Under the pieces are notes generated by a model. It was given only the letters and a program-made list of their open reading frames with translations. It was not told where the DNA came from and ran no database searches. Below, one piece after another: positions 17,394 to 26,012 of a stretch of DNA of 64,000 nucleotides. The stretch's first letter is position 1. The number at the start of each line of letters is the position of its first letter. This DNA comes from Streptacidiphilus albus JL83 (GTDB lineage: Bacteria > Actinomycetota > Actinomycetes > Streptomycetales > Streptomycetaceae), in assembly GCF_000744705.1 (NCBI RefSeq), contig NZ_JQML01000001.1, forward strand, positions 2,800,017 through 2,864,016. Reading direction: 5' to 3'. Both the position numbers and the translations under genes were made by a program.

Positions 17394-18749
17394 ATGACCC
17401 GGGAGGAGGTCGACCGGGCGCTGACACGCCTCGGCGCGGAGCGCGAGGCGGTCGAGGCGTCACTGCTGGCCCTCCAGGACCACCCCGGCTGCCGGCTGCT
17501 CCAGGGCGCCGCGCTGACCGGCCGGACCAGGGAGCGCTGGGAGCAGGCCGAACCGGGCCTCAGCCTGCTCTGGTCGATGTTCGACACCTACACCGAGGCG
17601 CTGGCCGCCGCCCGCGCGGTCCGCTCCCGCCGGGTCCGCCCCAACCAGGCCGAGCTCTACGAGCTGACCGAGCTGCTGCGCGGCAGCGGGGTGACCGTCT
17701 CGGCCGTCCGGGCCGTCAACGGCGGGATCAGCCTGACCGGCGGGGCCCGGCTCAGCGAGCAGGTCAGCCTGACCGAGCTGGTCGAGCGGATGAACACCTG
17801 GTACGCGCGGATCATCGAGACCGCCTCGGCGGCCGACGCGGTCTGGTCCGCCCTGCCCGCCCGGATCGACCTGCTGCTGGCCGAGCTGGGCCGGGTCCAG
17901 GCGCTGGCCCGGTCGGTCGGGATCCACCCCGGCGAGCATCCGGCCGGGGACACCCTCCAGGAGATGGAGCGCGAGCTCTCCTCGCTGCGGGCCGAGGTGA
18001 TCGCCGATCCGCTGGTCTTCTGGACCCCCAGGCCCAGCGGCCACAGCTCCGGCAGCGGCTACGGAGGCGGCGGGACCGGCAGCCAGGTCGCCGGGACGGT
18101 CGACACCGGCCGCTACGACCGCTCCGCCCGGGCACTGGACGACCTCCGGCTGGAGCTCCAGGACCTGACCCGGCTCCGGGACGAGGCCGACGAGCGGCTG
18201 GAGGGCGTGAGCGACACCCTCGCCCGGGCCGACGCCACCCTGGCCGAGGCCCGCCGGGCCCGCGGCGAGGTGCTGGCGAAGATCGCCGCGACCGAGGTCC
18301 CGGCGGTGCCGGGTCCGGCCAGCGCGATGCGCGAACGGCTGGCGCAGGCCGACCAGTTGCGCCGGCACGGCCAGTGGCACCGGCTGGCGCCGCTGCTGGA
18401 CACCCTGGAGGGCGCGGCCCAGCGGGAACTCCTGCGGGCCAGGGAGTCGTTGACGGCGGTGACCGCGCCGCTGGCGATGCGCGCCGAACTGCGCGGTCGG
18501 CTGGACGCGTACAAGGCGATGGGCGCCCGGCTGGGCGTCTCCGAGGACCCGGAGCTGATCGAGCGCTACGACCAGGCACGACGGATGCTGTGGAGCGCGC
18601 CCTGCGACCTGCGCGCGGCGGAGAACGCGGTCCAGCGCTACCAGCAGGGCCTGCGGCCGGCCGCCGGCCAGCAGCAGGAACAGCAGTACCAAGAGCATCA
18701 GCGGAACCGACAGAACGGGCCGGTGGACGGCCGCCCTTACGGGGTTTGA
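17394..18749 (+). CDS. Coiled-coil protein of the kinase locus, function unknown
   Basis: About 451 residues, mostly alpha-helical and charged. Two helical regions are separated by a Gly/Ser-rich hinge near residues 220-235 (GHSSGSGYGGGGTGSQ). The second region (about 245-310) has strong heptad-like spacing (LDDLRLELQDLTRLRDEADE) typical of a coiled coil. The C-terminus is Gln-rich. I do not recognise a catalytic domain. ATG 17394 is preferred to in-frame ATGs at 17331 and 17364 because codons before it end in A or T unusually often, unlike the gene proper. It ends five bases before the first possible kinase ATG, so it is co-transcribed with the kinase and may be a scaffold or partner. Confidence 0.75.
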   Translation: MTREEVDRALTRLGAEREAVEASLLALQDHPGCRLLQGAALTGRTRERWEQAEPGLSLLWSMFDTYTEALAAARAVRSRRVRPNQAELYELTELLRGSGVTVSAVRAVNGGISLTGGARLSEQVSLTELVERMNTWYARIIETASAADAVWSALPARIDLLLAELGRVQALARSVGIHPGEHPAGDTLQEMERELSSLRAEVIADPLVFWTPRPSGHSSGSGYGGGGTGSQVAGTVDTGRYDRSARALDDLRLELQDLTRLRDEADERLEGVSDTLARADATLAEARRARGEVLAKIAATEVPAVPGPASAMRERLAQADQLRRHGQWHRLAPLLDTLEGAAQRELLRARESLTAVTAPLAMRAELRGRLDAYKAMGARLGVSEDPELIERYDQARRMLWSAPCDLRAAENAVQRYQQGLRPAAGQQQEQQYQEHQRNRQNGPVDGRPYGV

Positions 18750-18763
18750 GGGGGATGACAGCA

Positions 18764-21463
18764 ATGACGGGCACATCGTGCACCAGGCCGGACTGCACCG
18801 GCGGGGTGATCGACGCCGACGGGTACTGCACCGAGTGCGGCCTCGCGCCGGCGGCGCCGGCGCCGGTCCGGGCCGCGACGTCGGCCGCAGCGGCGGCACC
18901 GGCGGCGGGGCCGGGGGCGCCGTGCACCAGGCCGGACTGCACCGGCGGGGTGATCGACGCCGACGGCTACTGCACCGAGTGCGGCCTCGCGCCGCTCCCG
19001 GCGGCGGCGGGCCTGCCGCCCGCCGCGTCGGCCTCCACCCCGGCCGGGACCTCGGTCGGCGGTTCGCGGTCCTCGCGGTCCTCGCGGTCCTCCTCCCGCT
19101 CCATGTCCGGGCGTTCGCGCTCGTCCCGGAGCGGCACCCGGGGCACCTCCGTCTCGGTGCGCAGCACCCGGGGCAGCACCGGGCAGTCGAGCCGGGGACG
19201 GCTGGGCGCCGGCCTGGTGACGGTGCCGCCGATCCCGCGTCCCGACCCGCGCGCGATGGTGCTGCTCAACCCCGAGGTGCCCGAGCGCAAACGGTTCTGC
19301 AGCAAGTGCGAGGCCCCGGTCGGCCGGGCCCGCAACGGCAACCCGGGCCGTCCCGAGGGCTTCTGCAGCAAGTGCCGGACCGAGTACTCGTTCTCGCCCA
19401 AGCTCTTCGCGGGCGACGTGGTCGGCGGCCAGTACGAGGTGGTGGGCTGCCTGGCGCACGGCGGCCTCGGCTGGATCTACCTCGGCATCGACCGCCGGGT
19501 CAACGACAAGTGGGTGGTCCTCAAGGGCCTGCTGGACACCGGTGACGAGGAGGCCCTGCAGGTCGCCATCGCCGAGCGCCGCTACCTGGCCGAGGTCGAC
19601 CACCCGAACATCGTCCGCATCATCAACTTCGTCGAGCACCCGGACCTGCGCAAGGGCACCACCGACGGCTACATCGTGATGGAGTACGTCGGCGGCAAGT
19701 CGCTCAAGGACATCGCCGACGCCCGCCGCGCACCGGACGGGCGGCGCGAGCCGCTGCCGGTGGAGCAGGCCATCGCCTATGCGCTGGAGGCCCTGCCCGC
19801 CCTCGGCTACCTGCACGGCCACGGCCTGATCTACTGCGACTTCAAGCTGGACAACGTGATCCAGTCCGAGGACCAGCTGAAGATCATCGACATGGGCGCG
19901 GTCCGCCGCCAGGACGACGACGGCGCGATCTACGGCACCATCGGCTACCAGGCCCCGGAGATCGCCACCGACGGCGTCTCCCCCGCCTCCGACCTCTACA
20001 CCGTCGCCCGCTCGCTGGCCGTGCTGACCTTCGACTTCCAGGGCTACTCGACGGTCTACCGGGACACCCTGCCGGGCCCGGAGGACATCGAGGTCTTCGC
20101 CCAGTACGAGTCCTTCTACCGGCTGCTGGTCCGGGCCACCGACCCGGACCCGGACAAGCGCTTCTCCTCCGCCCAGGAGATGGCGGACCAGCTCACCGGC
20201 GTGCTGCGGGAGATCCTGGCGCTCCAGGACGGCGAGCAGCGCCCGGCGCTGTCCACCCTCTTCGGCCCGGAACTGCGGGTCGTCGACACCGAGCTGGTCG
20301 GCCCGGCCGGCTTCGACGCCCCGCCCTCCGGCAACCGGGCCGGGCGCCGGGCCGCCAAGGCCTCCGGCGGCGCACCGGTGCCGGCCCAGCGTCCGGGCGG
20401 CGGCTTCGGCCCGCCGACCCTGCCGTCCACCACCGGCCGGACCGGACGCCACCCCACCCTGTCCGGCATCCCGGCGATCTCGCCGGACGCCCTGGCCGCC
20501 GCCGCGCCCTCGGTGCTGCCGCTGGCCACCAGGCCGGCCGCGCTGGCGCTGCCGGTGCCGCGGATCGACCCGGGCGACCCCAACGCCGGCTTCCTGGCCG
20601 CGCTGATGGCCACCGCGCCCAGCGACGTCATCTCGGCGCTGCGCTCGGCCCCGCTCAACTCGGTGGAGCTGCGGCTGCGCGAGCTGCGGGCACTGATCGA
20701 GATCGGCGACCTGCCCGCGGTGGACGCCGCACTGGCCGCGCTCTCGGACGAACACCCCGACGACTGGCGGGTGGTCTGGTACCGGGGCCTGGCGGCGCTG
20801 GTCGCCTCCGGCACCCCCGGCGGCCCCGAGCCGCTCGCGGCGGCGGGGGCGGCGGCCGACGCCTTCGACGCCGTCTACGACGCCTTCCCCGGCGAGGCCG
20901 CTCCCAAGCTGGCGCTGGGCATCTGCGCCGAGGCGCTGGGCGAGCGCGAGGACGCCGCCGAGTTCTACCGGCTGGTCTGGACGACCGACCGGGCCTATGT
21001 CAGCGCCGCCTTCGGCCTGGCCCGGGTCCGGCTGGCCTCCGGCGACCGGGTCGGCGCGGTGGCGGCGCTGGAGTCGGTGCCGGAGACCTCCAACCACTAC
21101 GTCGCGGCCCGGGTCGCCGCGGTCCGCGCCCGGCTGCGCGACCGTGCCCCAGGCGAGGCGCTGCGGGCCGACCTGGACGCCTGCTCCAACCAGCTCACCG
21201 GGCTGGGTCTTGACGCCCGGAGGCGCGAGGAGCTCTCCGCCGAGGTGCTGGGCAAGGCCCTCGGCTGGGTGATCTCCGGACGCCCGGACGGCGCGGCGGG
21301 CGCGGGCCCGGTCATGCTGCTGGGGCATCCCGCGCAGGAGCGGGAACTGCGGTTCGCCCTGGAGCAGTCGTACCGAGTACTTGCGCGGCTCGCGGAACAG
21401 CCCGAGAAGCGCATCGAGTGGGTGGAGCGGGCGAACCGCACCCGGCCCAGGACGTGGGTGTAA
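18764..21463 (+). CDS. pknG: PknG-like serine/threonine kinase with zinc ribbons and TPR-type C-terminus
   Basis: An 899-residue soluble kinase. In order: two nearly identical zinc ribbons (Cys6/11/22/25 and Cys54/59/70/73), a Ser/Arg-rich linker, a rubredoxin-like pair FCSKC (Cys179/182 and 201/204) as in mycobacterial PknG, a kinase domain from about 218, and an alpha-helical repeat region from about 560 matching PknG's TPR domain. Kinase motifs: glycine loop AHGGLGWIYL, Lys254 in VVLKGL, catalytic loop YCDFKLDNV (Asp359) and IDMGAV (Asp376). PknG shares the missing HRD Arg and the DxG variant. In relatives PknG phosphorylates an FHA protein controlling 2-oxoglutarate metabolism. ATG 18764 has GAGGGGG nine bases upstream; ATG 18755 directly abuts that site. 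PP2C, VWA and FHA genes follow within one apparent operon. Confidence 0.9.
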   Translation: MTGTSCTRPDCTGGVIDADGYCTECGLAPAAPAPVRAATSAAAAAPAAGPGAPCTRPDCTGGVIDADGYCTECGLAPLPAAAGLPPAASASTPAGTSVGGSRSSRSSRSSSRSMSGRSRSSRSGTRGTSVSVRSTRGSTGQSSRGRLGAGLVTVPPIPRPDPRAMVLLNPEVPERKRFCSKCEAPVGRARNGNPGRPEGFCSKCRTEYSFSPKLFAGDVVGGQYEVVGCLAHGGLGWIYLGIDRRVNDKWVVLKGLLDTGDEEALQVAIAERRYLAEVDHPNIVRIINFVEHPDLRKGTTDGYIVMEYVGGKSLKDIADARRAPDGRREPLPVEQAIAYALEALPALGYLHGHGLIYCDFKLDNVIQSEDQLKIIDMGAVRRQDDDGAIYGTIGYQAPEIATDGVSPASDLYTVARSLAVLTFDFQGYSTVYRDTLPGPEDIEVFAQYESFYRLLVRATDPDPDKRFSSAQEMADQLTGVLREILALQDGEQRPALSTLFGPELRVVDTELVGPAGFDAPPSGNRAGRRAAKASGGAPVPAQRPGGGFGPPTLPSTTGRTGRHPTLSGIPAISPDALAAAAPSVLPLATRPAALALPVPRIDPGDPNAGFLAALMATAPSDVISALRSAPLNSVELRLRELRALIEIGDLPAVDAALAALSDEHPDDWRVVWYRGLAALVASGTPGGPEPLAAAGAAADAFDAVYDAFPGEAAPKLALGICAEALGEREDAAEFYRLVWTTDRAYVSAAFGLARVRLASGDRVGAVAALESVPETSNHYVAARVAAVRARLRDRAPGEALRADLDACSNQLTGLGLDARRREELSAEVLGKALGWVISGRPDGAAGAGPVMLLGHPAQERELRFALEQSYRVLARLAEQPEKRIEWVERANRTRPRTWV
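18777..18994 (+). repeat. Direct 74-bp duplication encoding the kinase zinc ribbon
   Basis: Positions 18777-18850 and 18921-18994 match at 73 of 74 bases (offset 144, difference GGG/GGC within a Gly codon). Both copies are in frame and encode the same CTRPDC...DGYCTECG ribbon, so the duplication is recent or actively homogenised. Confidence 0.95.
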
Positions 21464-21469
21464 GCAGGC

Positions 21470-22819
21470 ATGGACCAGTTGACCCTTTCCTGTCCCAGCT
21501 GCGCGCAGCCCGTGGGTGAGAGCGACCGCTTCTGCGAGAACTGCGGGATCGACCTGCTCGCCGCGGACGCGGCGGCTCCGGACACGGCAGCTGCGGGCGT
21601 GGTGGCTCCGGGCGTGGCGGCTCCGGGCGGTGTGGCTGCGGGCGGTGTGGCGGAGGAGGACCCGCTCTCCGGCGACCCGCGCGCCGGGATCGCCCAGCCG
21701 CCGCTGCCGCCGGTGCCACCGCACCCCCCGGGCGCCACCGGTGACTTCGTCCTGGCCGCCCCGGCCCGGATCCTGGTCGGCGAGGCCGCGCAGGCCGGGC
21801 CGGGCGGACCGGCCGGGGCCGTCGAGGACCCCTGGGGCGAGCCCGAGCACGACCCGACCGAGGTCGTCCCGGTGATCGACCCCGACGCGGGTCCGGTCTG
21901 CACCGGCTGCGGGGCCCAGCACTTCGACGCCGACGGCTACTGCGAGACCTGCGGGCGCTCGCAGCCGCGCCCCCGCGACCACCAGGAGCGCGCGCTCGCG
22001 GGCGTGTGCGGGGTGAGCGACCGGGGCCACCGGCACCACCGCAACGAGGACGCCTTCGCGGTCGCCGCCACCTCGCGTCCCGGCGGCGTCCCGGCCGTGG
22101 TGGCGGTCGTCTGCGACGGCGTCTCCTCGGCGACCCGCCCCGACGAGGCGTCACAGGCCGCCGCCGACACCGCCAGTGAATACCTGTTGGAGGCACTGGA
22201 GTCCGGCTCCGACCCCAAGTCGGCGATGCACGCCGCGATCATGGCCGCGGCCGACCGGGTCGAGCAGCTGGCGAGCGAGGGGCCGCTGGAGCCCAGCCGC
22301 AACTCCCCCGCCTGCACCATCGTCAGCGCCGTCGCCACCGAGGGCGAGGTCACCGTCGGCTGGGTCGGCGACAGCCGCGCCTACTGGTTCCCGGACGATC
22401 GCTCCGGGTCCGAACGGCTGACCCTGGACGACTCCTGGGCGGCCCGGATGGTCGAGGCCGGGCTGATGAGCGAGGCCGAGGCCTACGCCGACCCGCGCGC
22501 CCACGCCATCACCGGCTGGCTCGGCGCCGACGCGGTCGAGGTCGAGCCGCACGCGGTGGTCTTCACCCCCGCCGTCCCCGGCGTCGTCCTGGTCTGCACC
22601 GACGGCCTCTGGAACTACGAGGAGTCGGCCCCGGCCCTCGCCGCCGTCGTCCCGGCCGACGCCCGCAGCCAACCGCTGCGCGCCGCCCAGGAGCTGGTCA
22701 GGTTCGCCTGCGCACGAGGCGGGCACGACAACATCACCGTCGCCGTCCTGCCCTGCAACCCCGCCGTCCCGCCCGCCGGTTCACCGCCGCACGCCTTCGC
22801 CCAGAACCAGGAGAGCTGA
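21470..22819 (+). CDS. PP2C-type serine/threonine phosphatase with two zinc ribbons
   Basis: A 449-residue protein. The N-terminus carries a zinc ribbon (CPSCAQP...DRFCENCG, residues about 6-27). An Ala/Val/Gly-rich linker leads to a second ribbon (CTGCGAQHFDADGYCETCG, about residues 144-162). The PP2C domain follows with metal-ligand motifs RNEDAF, VCDGVSS, GWVGDSRAYW, TDGLWNY and GHDNITV, all intact, so Mn/Mg-dependent phosphatase activity is expected. It begins six bases after the kinase stop and ends three bases before the VWA gene. It is the natural counter-enzyme to the kinase next to it; both share the unusual DADGYC ribbon, which may tether them to a common partner. Confidence 0.92.
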   Translation: MDQLTLSCPSCAQPVGESDRFCENCGIDLLAADAAAPDTAAAGVVAPGVAAPGGVAAGGVAEEDPLSGDPRAGIAQPPLPPVPPHPPGATGDFVLAAPARILVGEAAQAGPGGPAGAVEDPWGEPEHDPTEVVPVIDPDAGPVCTGCGAQHFDADGYCETCGRSQPRPRDHQERALAGVCGVSDRGHRHHRNEDAFAVAATSRPGGVPAVVAVVCDGVSSATRPDEASQAAADTASEYLLEALESGSDPKSAMHAAIMAAADRVEQLASEGPLEPSRNSPACTIVSAVATEGEVTVGWVGDSRAYWFPDDRSGSERLTLDDSWAARMVEAGLMSEAEAYADPRAHAITGWLGADAVEVEPHAVVFTPAVPGVVLVCTDGLWNYEESAPALAAVVPADARSQPLRAAQELVRFACARGGHDNITVAVLPCNPAVPPAGSPPHAFAQNQES

Positions 22820-22822
22820 ATC

Positions 22823-24211
22823 ATGGCCAGGCTCACCAAGTCCAACCTGCCCCAGTTCGCCGTCGACATCTTCCAGAACGAGTACCTGGCGGAGGGCGCA
22901 CGCGAGGTCAACGCCATCGTGACGGTGACCGCGACCGGCGGCGGGACCAGCGCCCGGGTCGAGAGCCGGGCCGACTCCTTCGCCGACGGGCCCGACGCCG
23001 CCGTGGTCATCATGGTCGACTGCTCCGGCTCGATGGACTACCCCTCGGCGAAGATCCACGCCGCCCGGGAGGCCACCGCCGCCGCCATCGACGCGGTCCG
23101 CGACGGGGTCGCCTTCGCGGTGATCGCCGGCACCCACGAGGCCAAGGAGGTCTACCCGGGCAGCGGGCAGCTCGCCGTCTCGCACCCGGGCACCCGCGAG
23201 GAGGCCAAGCAGTCGCTGCGCCGGCTCACCCCCGGCGGCGGCACCGCCATCGGCACCTGGCTGTCCAAGGCCGACCAGCTGTTCCTCTCCCGCCGCGACA
23301 TCTCCATCCGGCACGGCATCCTGCTCACCGACGGCCGCAACGAGCACGAGAAGCCGGCCGACCTCCAGCGGACCCTGGACCGGGTGCAGGGCCACTTCAC
23401 CGCCGACTGCCGCGGCGTCGGCACCGACTGGGAGGTCGAGGAGCTGCGCCGGATCGCCTCCGCGCTGCTCGGCACGGTCGACATCGTCGCCGACCCGGCC
23501 GGCCTGGCCGACGACTTCCGGGCGATGATGGAGCACGCCATGGGCAAGGAGGTGGCGGACGTCGCCCTGCGGGTGTGGACGCCGGCCAACGCCCTGGTGA
23601 AGTTCGTGAAGCAGGTCGCCCCGGCGGTGGAGGACCTGAGCGGGCGCCGGAAGGAGTCCGGGCCGGTGGAAGGTGCGGCGCGCAGCGCCTCGGACAAGGG
23701 TGGCGGTGGGCGACGGGTGGGGGACTACCCGACGGGGTCCTGGGGTGACGAGAGCCGTGACTACCACGTGTGCATCGAGGTCCCGGCGGCGTCCGTGGGC
23801 AACGAGATGCTGGCCGGCCGGATCAGCCTGGTCGTCCCGCAGCCGGACGGCGGCACCGAGGTGCTGTCCCAGGGCCTGGTCAAGGCCGTGTGGACGGACG
23901 ACCTGGCCGCCTCCACCAAGATCAGCCCCCAGGTGGCGCACTACACCGGCCAGGCGGACCTCGCGGTCGCGATCCAGGAGGGCCTGGACGCGCACCGGCG
24001 CGGTGACGTGGACAACGCGACCTCCAAGCTGGGCCGGGCGGTGCAGCTCGCCCACGCCTCCGGCAACGAGGACACCTTCAAGCTGCTGGCGAAGGTGGTG
24101 GACGTGGTCGACGCGAAGGAAGGTACCGTTCGATTCCGTAAGAACGTGAGCGAGGCGGACTCGATGACCCTCGAGACCCGCTCGACCAAGACCGTCCGCG
24201 TCAAGAAGTAG
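22823..24211 (+). CDS. VWA-domain protein of the kinase/phosphatase locus
   Basis: A 462-residue soluble protein. The von Willebrand A domain (about 58-245) has an intact metal-ion site: DCSGS at residues 66-70, GGGTAIGTWL as the threonine loop and LTDGRNEHE. A beta-rich middle and a helical C-terminal stretch (about 380-440, with LGRAVQLAHASGNEDTFKLL) follow. VWA domains mediate metal-dependent protein contacts. ATG 22823 overlaps nothing but follows GGAGAG closely and lies three bases after the phosphatase stop. Its place between phosphatase and FHA genes suggests a scaffold or effector of the same phospho-signalling pathway. No signal peptide or membrane segment is seen. Confidence 0.88.
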   Translation: MARLTKSNLPQFAVDIFQNEYLAEGAREVNAIVTVTATGGGTSARVESRADSFADGPDAAVVIMVDCSGSMDYPSAKIHAAREATAAAIDAVRDGVAFAVIAGTHEAKEVYPGSGQLAVSHPGTREEAKQSLRRLTPGGGTAIGTWLSKADQLFLSRRDISIRHGILLTDGRNEHEKPADLQRTLDRVQGHFTADCRGVGTDWEVEELRRIASALLGTVDIVADPAGLADDFRAMMEHAMGKEVADVALRVWTPANALVKFVKQVAPAVEDLSGRRKESGPVEGAARSASDKGGGGRRVGDYPTGSWGDESRDYHVCIEVPAASVGNEMLAGRISLVVPQPDGGTEVLSQGLVKAVWTDDLAASTKISPQVAHYTGQADLAVAIQEGLDAHRRGDVDNATSKLGRAVQLAHASGNEDTFKLLAKVVDVVDAKEGTVRFRKNVSEADSMTLETRSTKTVRVKK

Positions 24212-24250
24212 CGCAAGAGCACAGCCGTACCGCGCACCCGACCGAGAACA

Positions 24251-24287
24251 GCGGCAGCTGCGGGCCCCTCCGGCCCGCGGCTGCCGC
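24251..24287 (+). terminator. Hairpin between VWA and FHA genes
   Basis: GCGGCAGC and GCTGCCGC pair outside (8 bp), then GCGGGCC and GGCCCGC (7 bp) inside, with one mismatch between and a 5-base loop. It may reduce read-through into the FHA gene. Confidence 0.6.
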
Positions 24288-24313
24288 ACCCACGAGCCAG
24301 AGGGGGGCTCCCC

Positions 24314-25393
24314 ATGCCGATCTGTCCGCAGGGCCACGATTCGCCGACCGACGACTACTGCGACTACTGCGGCTGGCCCATGTCCGCCCCTGGGCAGCAG
24401 TCGCAGCAGTCGCCGCAGCAGCCTCAGCAACCGCAGCAGCCGTACCAGCAGCACCCGCCGAGCACGACGGGGCTGGTGATGTGCCCGATCTGCAGCACCC
24501 CGCAGACCGAGCGCTACTGCGAGGAGTGCGGCTTCGACTACGACCTCGCCTCGCCCTCGCGCCGGGTCCAGCCGCCCGCCCCGGCTCCGGCTCCGGCAGC
24601 TCCGCAACCGCCGCAGCACCAGCAGCCCCAGCACCAGCAGCAGGCCCCGCAGCAGCAGCCGCAACAGCCGCAGCCGCCTGCGTACGGCTACCCGATCCCC
24701 CAGCCGCCGTCCCAGTCCCTGTCGCAGCAGCAGGCCCAGCAGCAGCCCTACCAGCAGCAGCCACCGCAGCAGCAGGGCTACCAGCCGCAGCAGCAGGCCC
24801 CGCAGCAGCCGCAGGCGCCGCAGCCGTCGCCGCCGTACGGCGTGCCGGCCGGGACCTACGGCGGGGTCAGCTACTCGACCGGCGAGACCAGCGGCGGCTT
24901 CAGCACCGACTTCATGCTGCAGCCCCCGGTCTCGGGGGCGGACCCGATGCTGAACCAGCCGCAGCAGCCGCAGTCCCCGGGGCGCGGCACCTGGGTCGCC
25001 GTGGTGGCCGCCGACCGCGCCTACTTCGACGACATGATGGCGCGCAGCGGCCCGGACGCCGCCGGGCTGTACTTCCCGCCGTACACGCCGGAACGGCGGG
25101 TGCCGATGACCGGGCGCGGGCAGCTCCGGATCGGTCGCCGCAGCCACCAGCGCGGCACGGTGCCGGAGATCGACCTGTCGATCGCCCCGGAGGACCCCGG
25201 GGCCTCGCACCAGCACGCCCTGCTCCAGGAGCAGCCGGACGGCGGCTGGGTGGTGATCGACCAGGACTCCACCAACGGGACCACCCTGAACGGCGCCCCG
25301 GACCCGCTCGACGCCCACCAGCCGATCCAGCTCCAGGACGGCGACCGGATCCACATCGGCGCCTGGACCACGGTCACGGTCCACCGCTCCTGA
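24314..25393 (+). CDS. FHA-domain protein with two zinc ribbons and a Gln/Pro-rich linker
   Basis: A 359-residue protein. An N-terminal ribbon (CPQGHDSPTDDYCDYCG, with a His among the ligands) and a second (MCPICSTPQTERYCEECG) are split and followed by long Gln/Pro-rich low-complexity stretches up to about residue 190. The C-terminal FHA domain (about 268-359) has GRRSHQRG, SHQHALLQ and DSTNGTTLNG, the phosphothreonine-recognition residues, so it should bind a phosphorylated partner, plausibly the kinase itself. The ETTS-type phosphosite of mycobacterial GarA is not obvious; STGETSGG near residue 195 is a weak candidate. G-rich ribosome site at 24300-24306. It closes the locus. Confidence 0.9.
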   Translation: MPICPQGHDSPTDDYCDYCGWPMSAPGQQSQQSPQQPQQPQQPYQQHPPSTTGLVMCPICSTPQTERYCEECGFDYDLASPSRRVQPPAPAPAPAAPQPPQHQQPQHQQQAPQQQPQQPQPPAYGYPIPQPPSQSLSQQQAQQQPYQQQPPQQQGYQPQQQAPQQPQAPQPSPPYGVPAGTYGGVSYSTGETSGGFSTDFMLQPPVSGADPMLNQPQQPQSPGRGTWVAVVAADRAYFDDMMARSGPDAAGLYFPPYTPERRVPMTGRGQLRIGRRSHQRGTVPEIDLSIAPEDPGASHQHALLQEQPDGGWVVIDQDSTNGTTLNGAPDPLDAHQPIQLQDGDRIHIGAWTTVTVHRS

Positions 25394-25480
25394 CCCCAGC
25401 GCTGCTGACCCGGGTCCCGGCCCGCAGGCCGTCCACCGATTCCCGGTGGGCGGCTTGCGACCGTCTGAGACCATGGAGGC

Positions 25481-25888
25481 GTGGATCAGATCAAGCGCGG
25501 GACCCTGCAGACCGAGACCTTCTACGAGCAGGTCGGCGGTGAGCCGACGTTCCGCCGCCTGGTGCACGCCTTCTACCGAGGGGTCGCCGCCGATCCGCTG
25601 CTGCGGCCGATGTACCCGGAGCAGGACCTCGGCCCGGCCGAGGAGCGGCTGGCGCTGTTCCTGATGCAGTACTGGGGCGGGCCGCGCACCTACAGCGAGC
25701 AGCGGGGCCACCCCCGGCTGCGGATGCGGCACGCGCCGTTCACCGTGGACCGGGCCGCCCACGACGCCTGGTTGCGCCATATGTTCGCCGCCGTGGACGA
25801 GTTGGAACTGGCGCCGGAACACGACGCGCAGCTGCGGGACTATCTGACCTACGCCGCCGCCTCGATGGTGAACACCCCGGAGGCCTGA
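25481..25888 (+). CDS. Group II truncated hemoglobin
   Basis: A 135-residue globin of the short 2-on-2 type. FYEQVGGEPTFRRLVHAFY opens the fold, then MYPEQDLGPAEERLALFLMQYWGG (split by the E-helix), and RLRMRHAPFTVD contains the proximal His in the F helix. Trp in QYWGG matches the group II (GlbO/YjbI) branch, which binds oxygen or nitric oxide and may detoxify them. The GTG start is assigned because the N-terminal block is usual for actinobacterial homologues; the GGAGG at 25475-25479 is unusually close. It is not obviously linked to its neighbours. Confidence 0.93.
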   Translation: MDQIKRGTLQTETFYEQVGGEPTFRRLVHAFYRGVAADPLLRPMYPEQDLGPAEERLALFLMQYWGGPRTYSEQRGHPRLRMRHAPFTVDRAAHDAWLRHMFAAVDELELAPEHDAQLRDYLTYAAASMVNTPEA

Positions 25889-26012
25889 GCCCCCCGCCAG
25901 ACCTCAATATTCACACGAATAACGCAAGAACCTTTCGCCACCACTGGCCACCGTGACAGGATCGCCTGCGAACCGGGCGAGTACCGGCGTCATGGGGGCA
26001 CGGGGGGAATGG

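Noticed and set aside
24390..24840. CAG/CAGCCG-rich tract as a nucleotide repeat array
   Set aside because: It is coding sequence for a Gln/Pro linker in the FHA protein with mixed codons, not a true tandem array.
25953..26012. Upstream GTG start for the first FtsX-type permease
   Set aside because: Third positions in this stretch include many A or T, unlike the gene body, and there is no ribosome site before the GTG.
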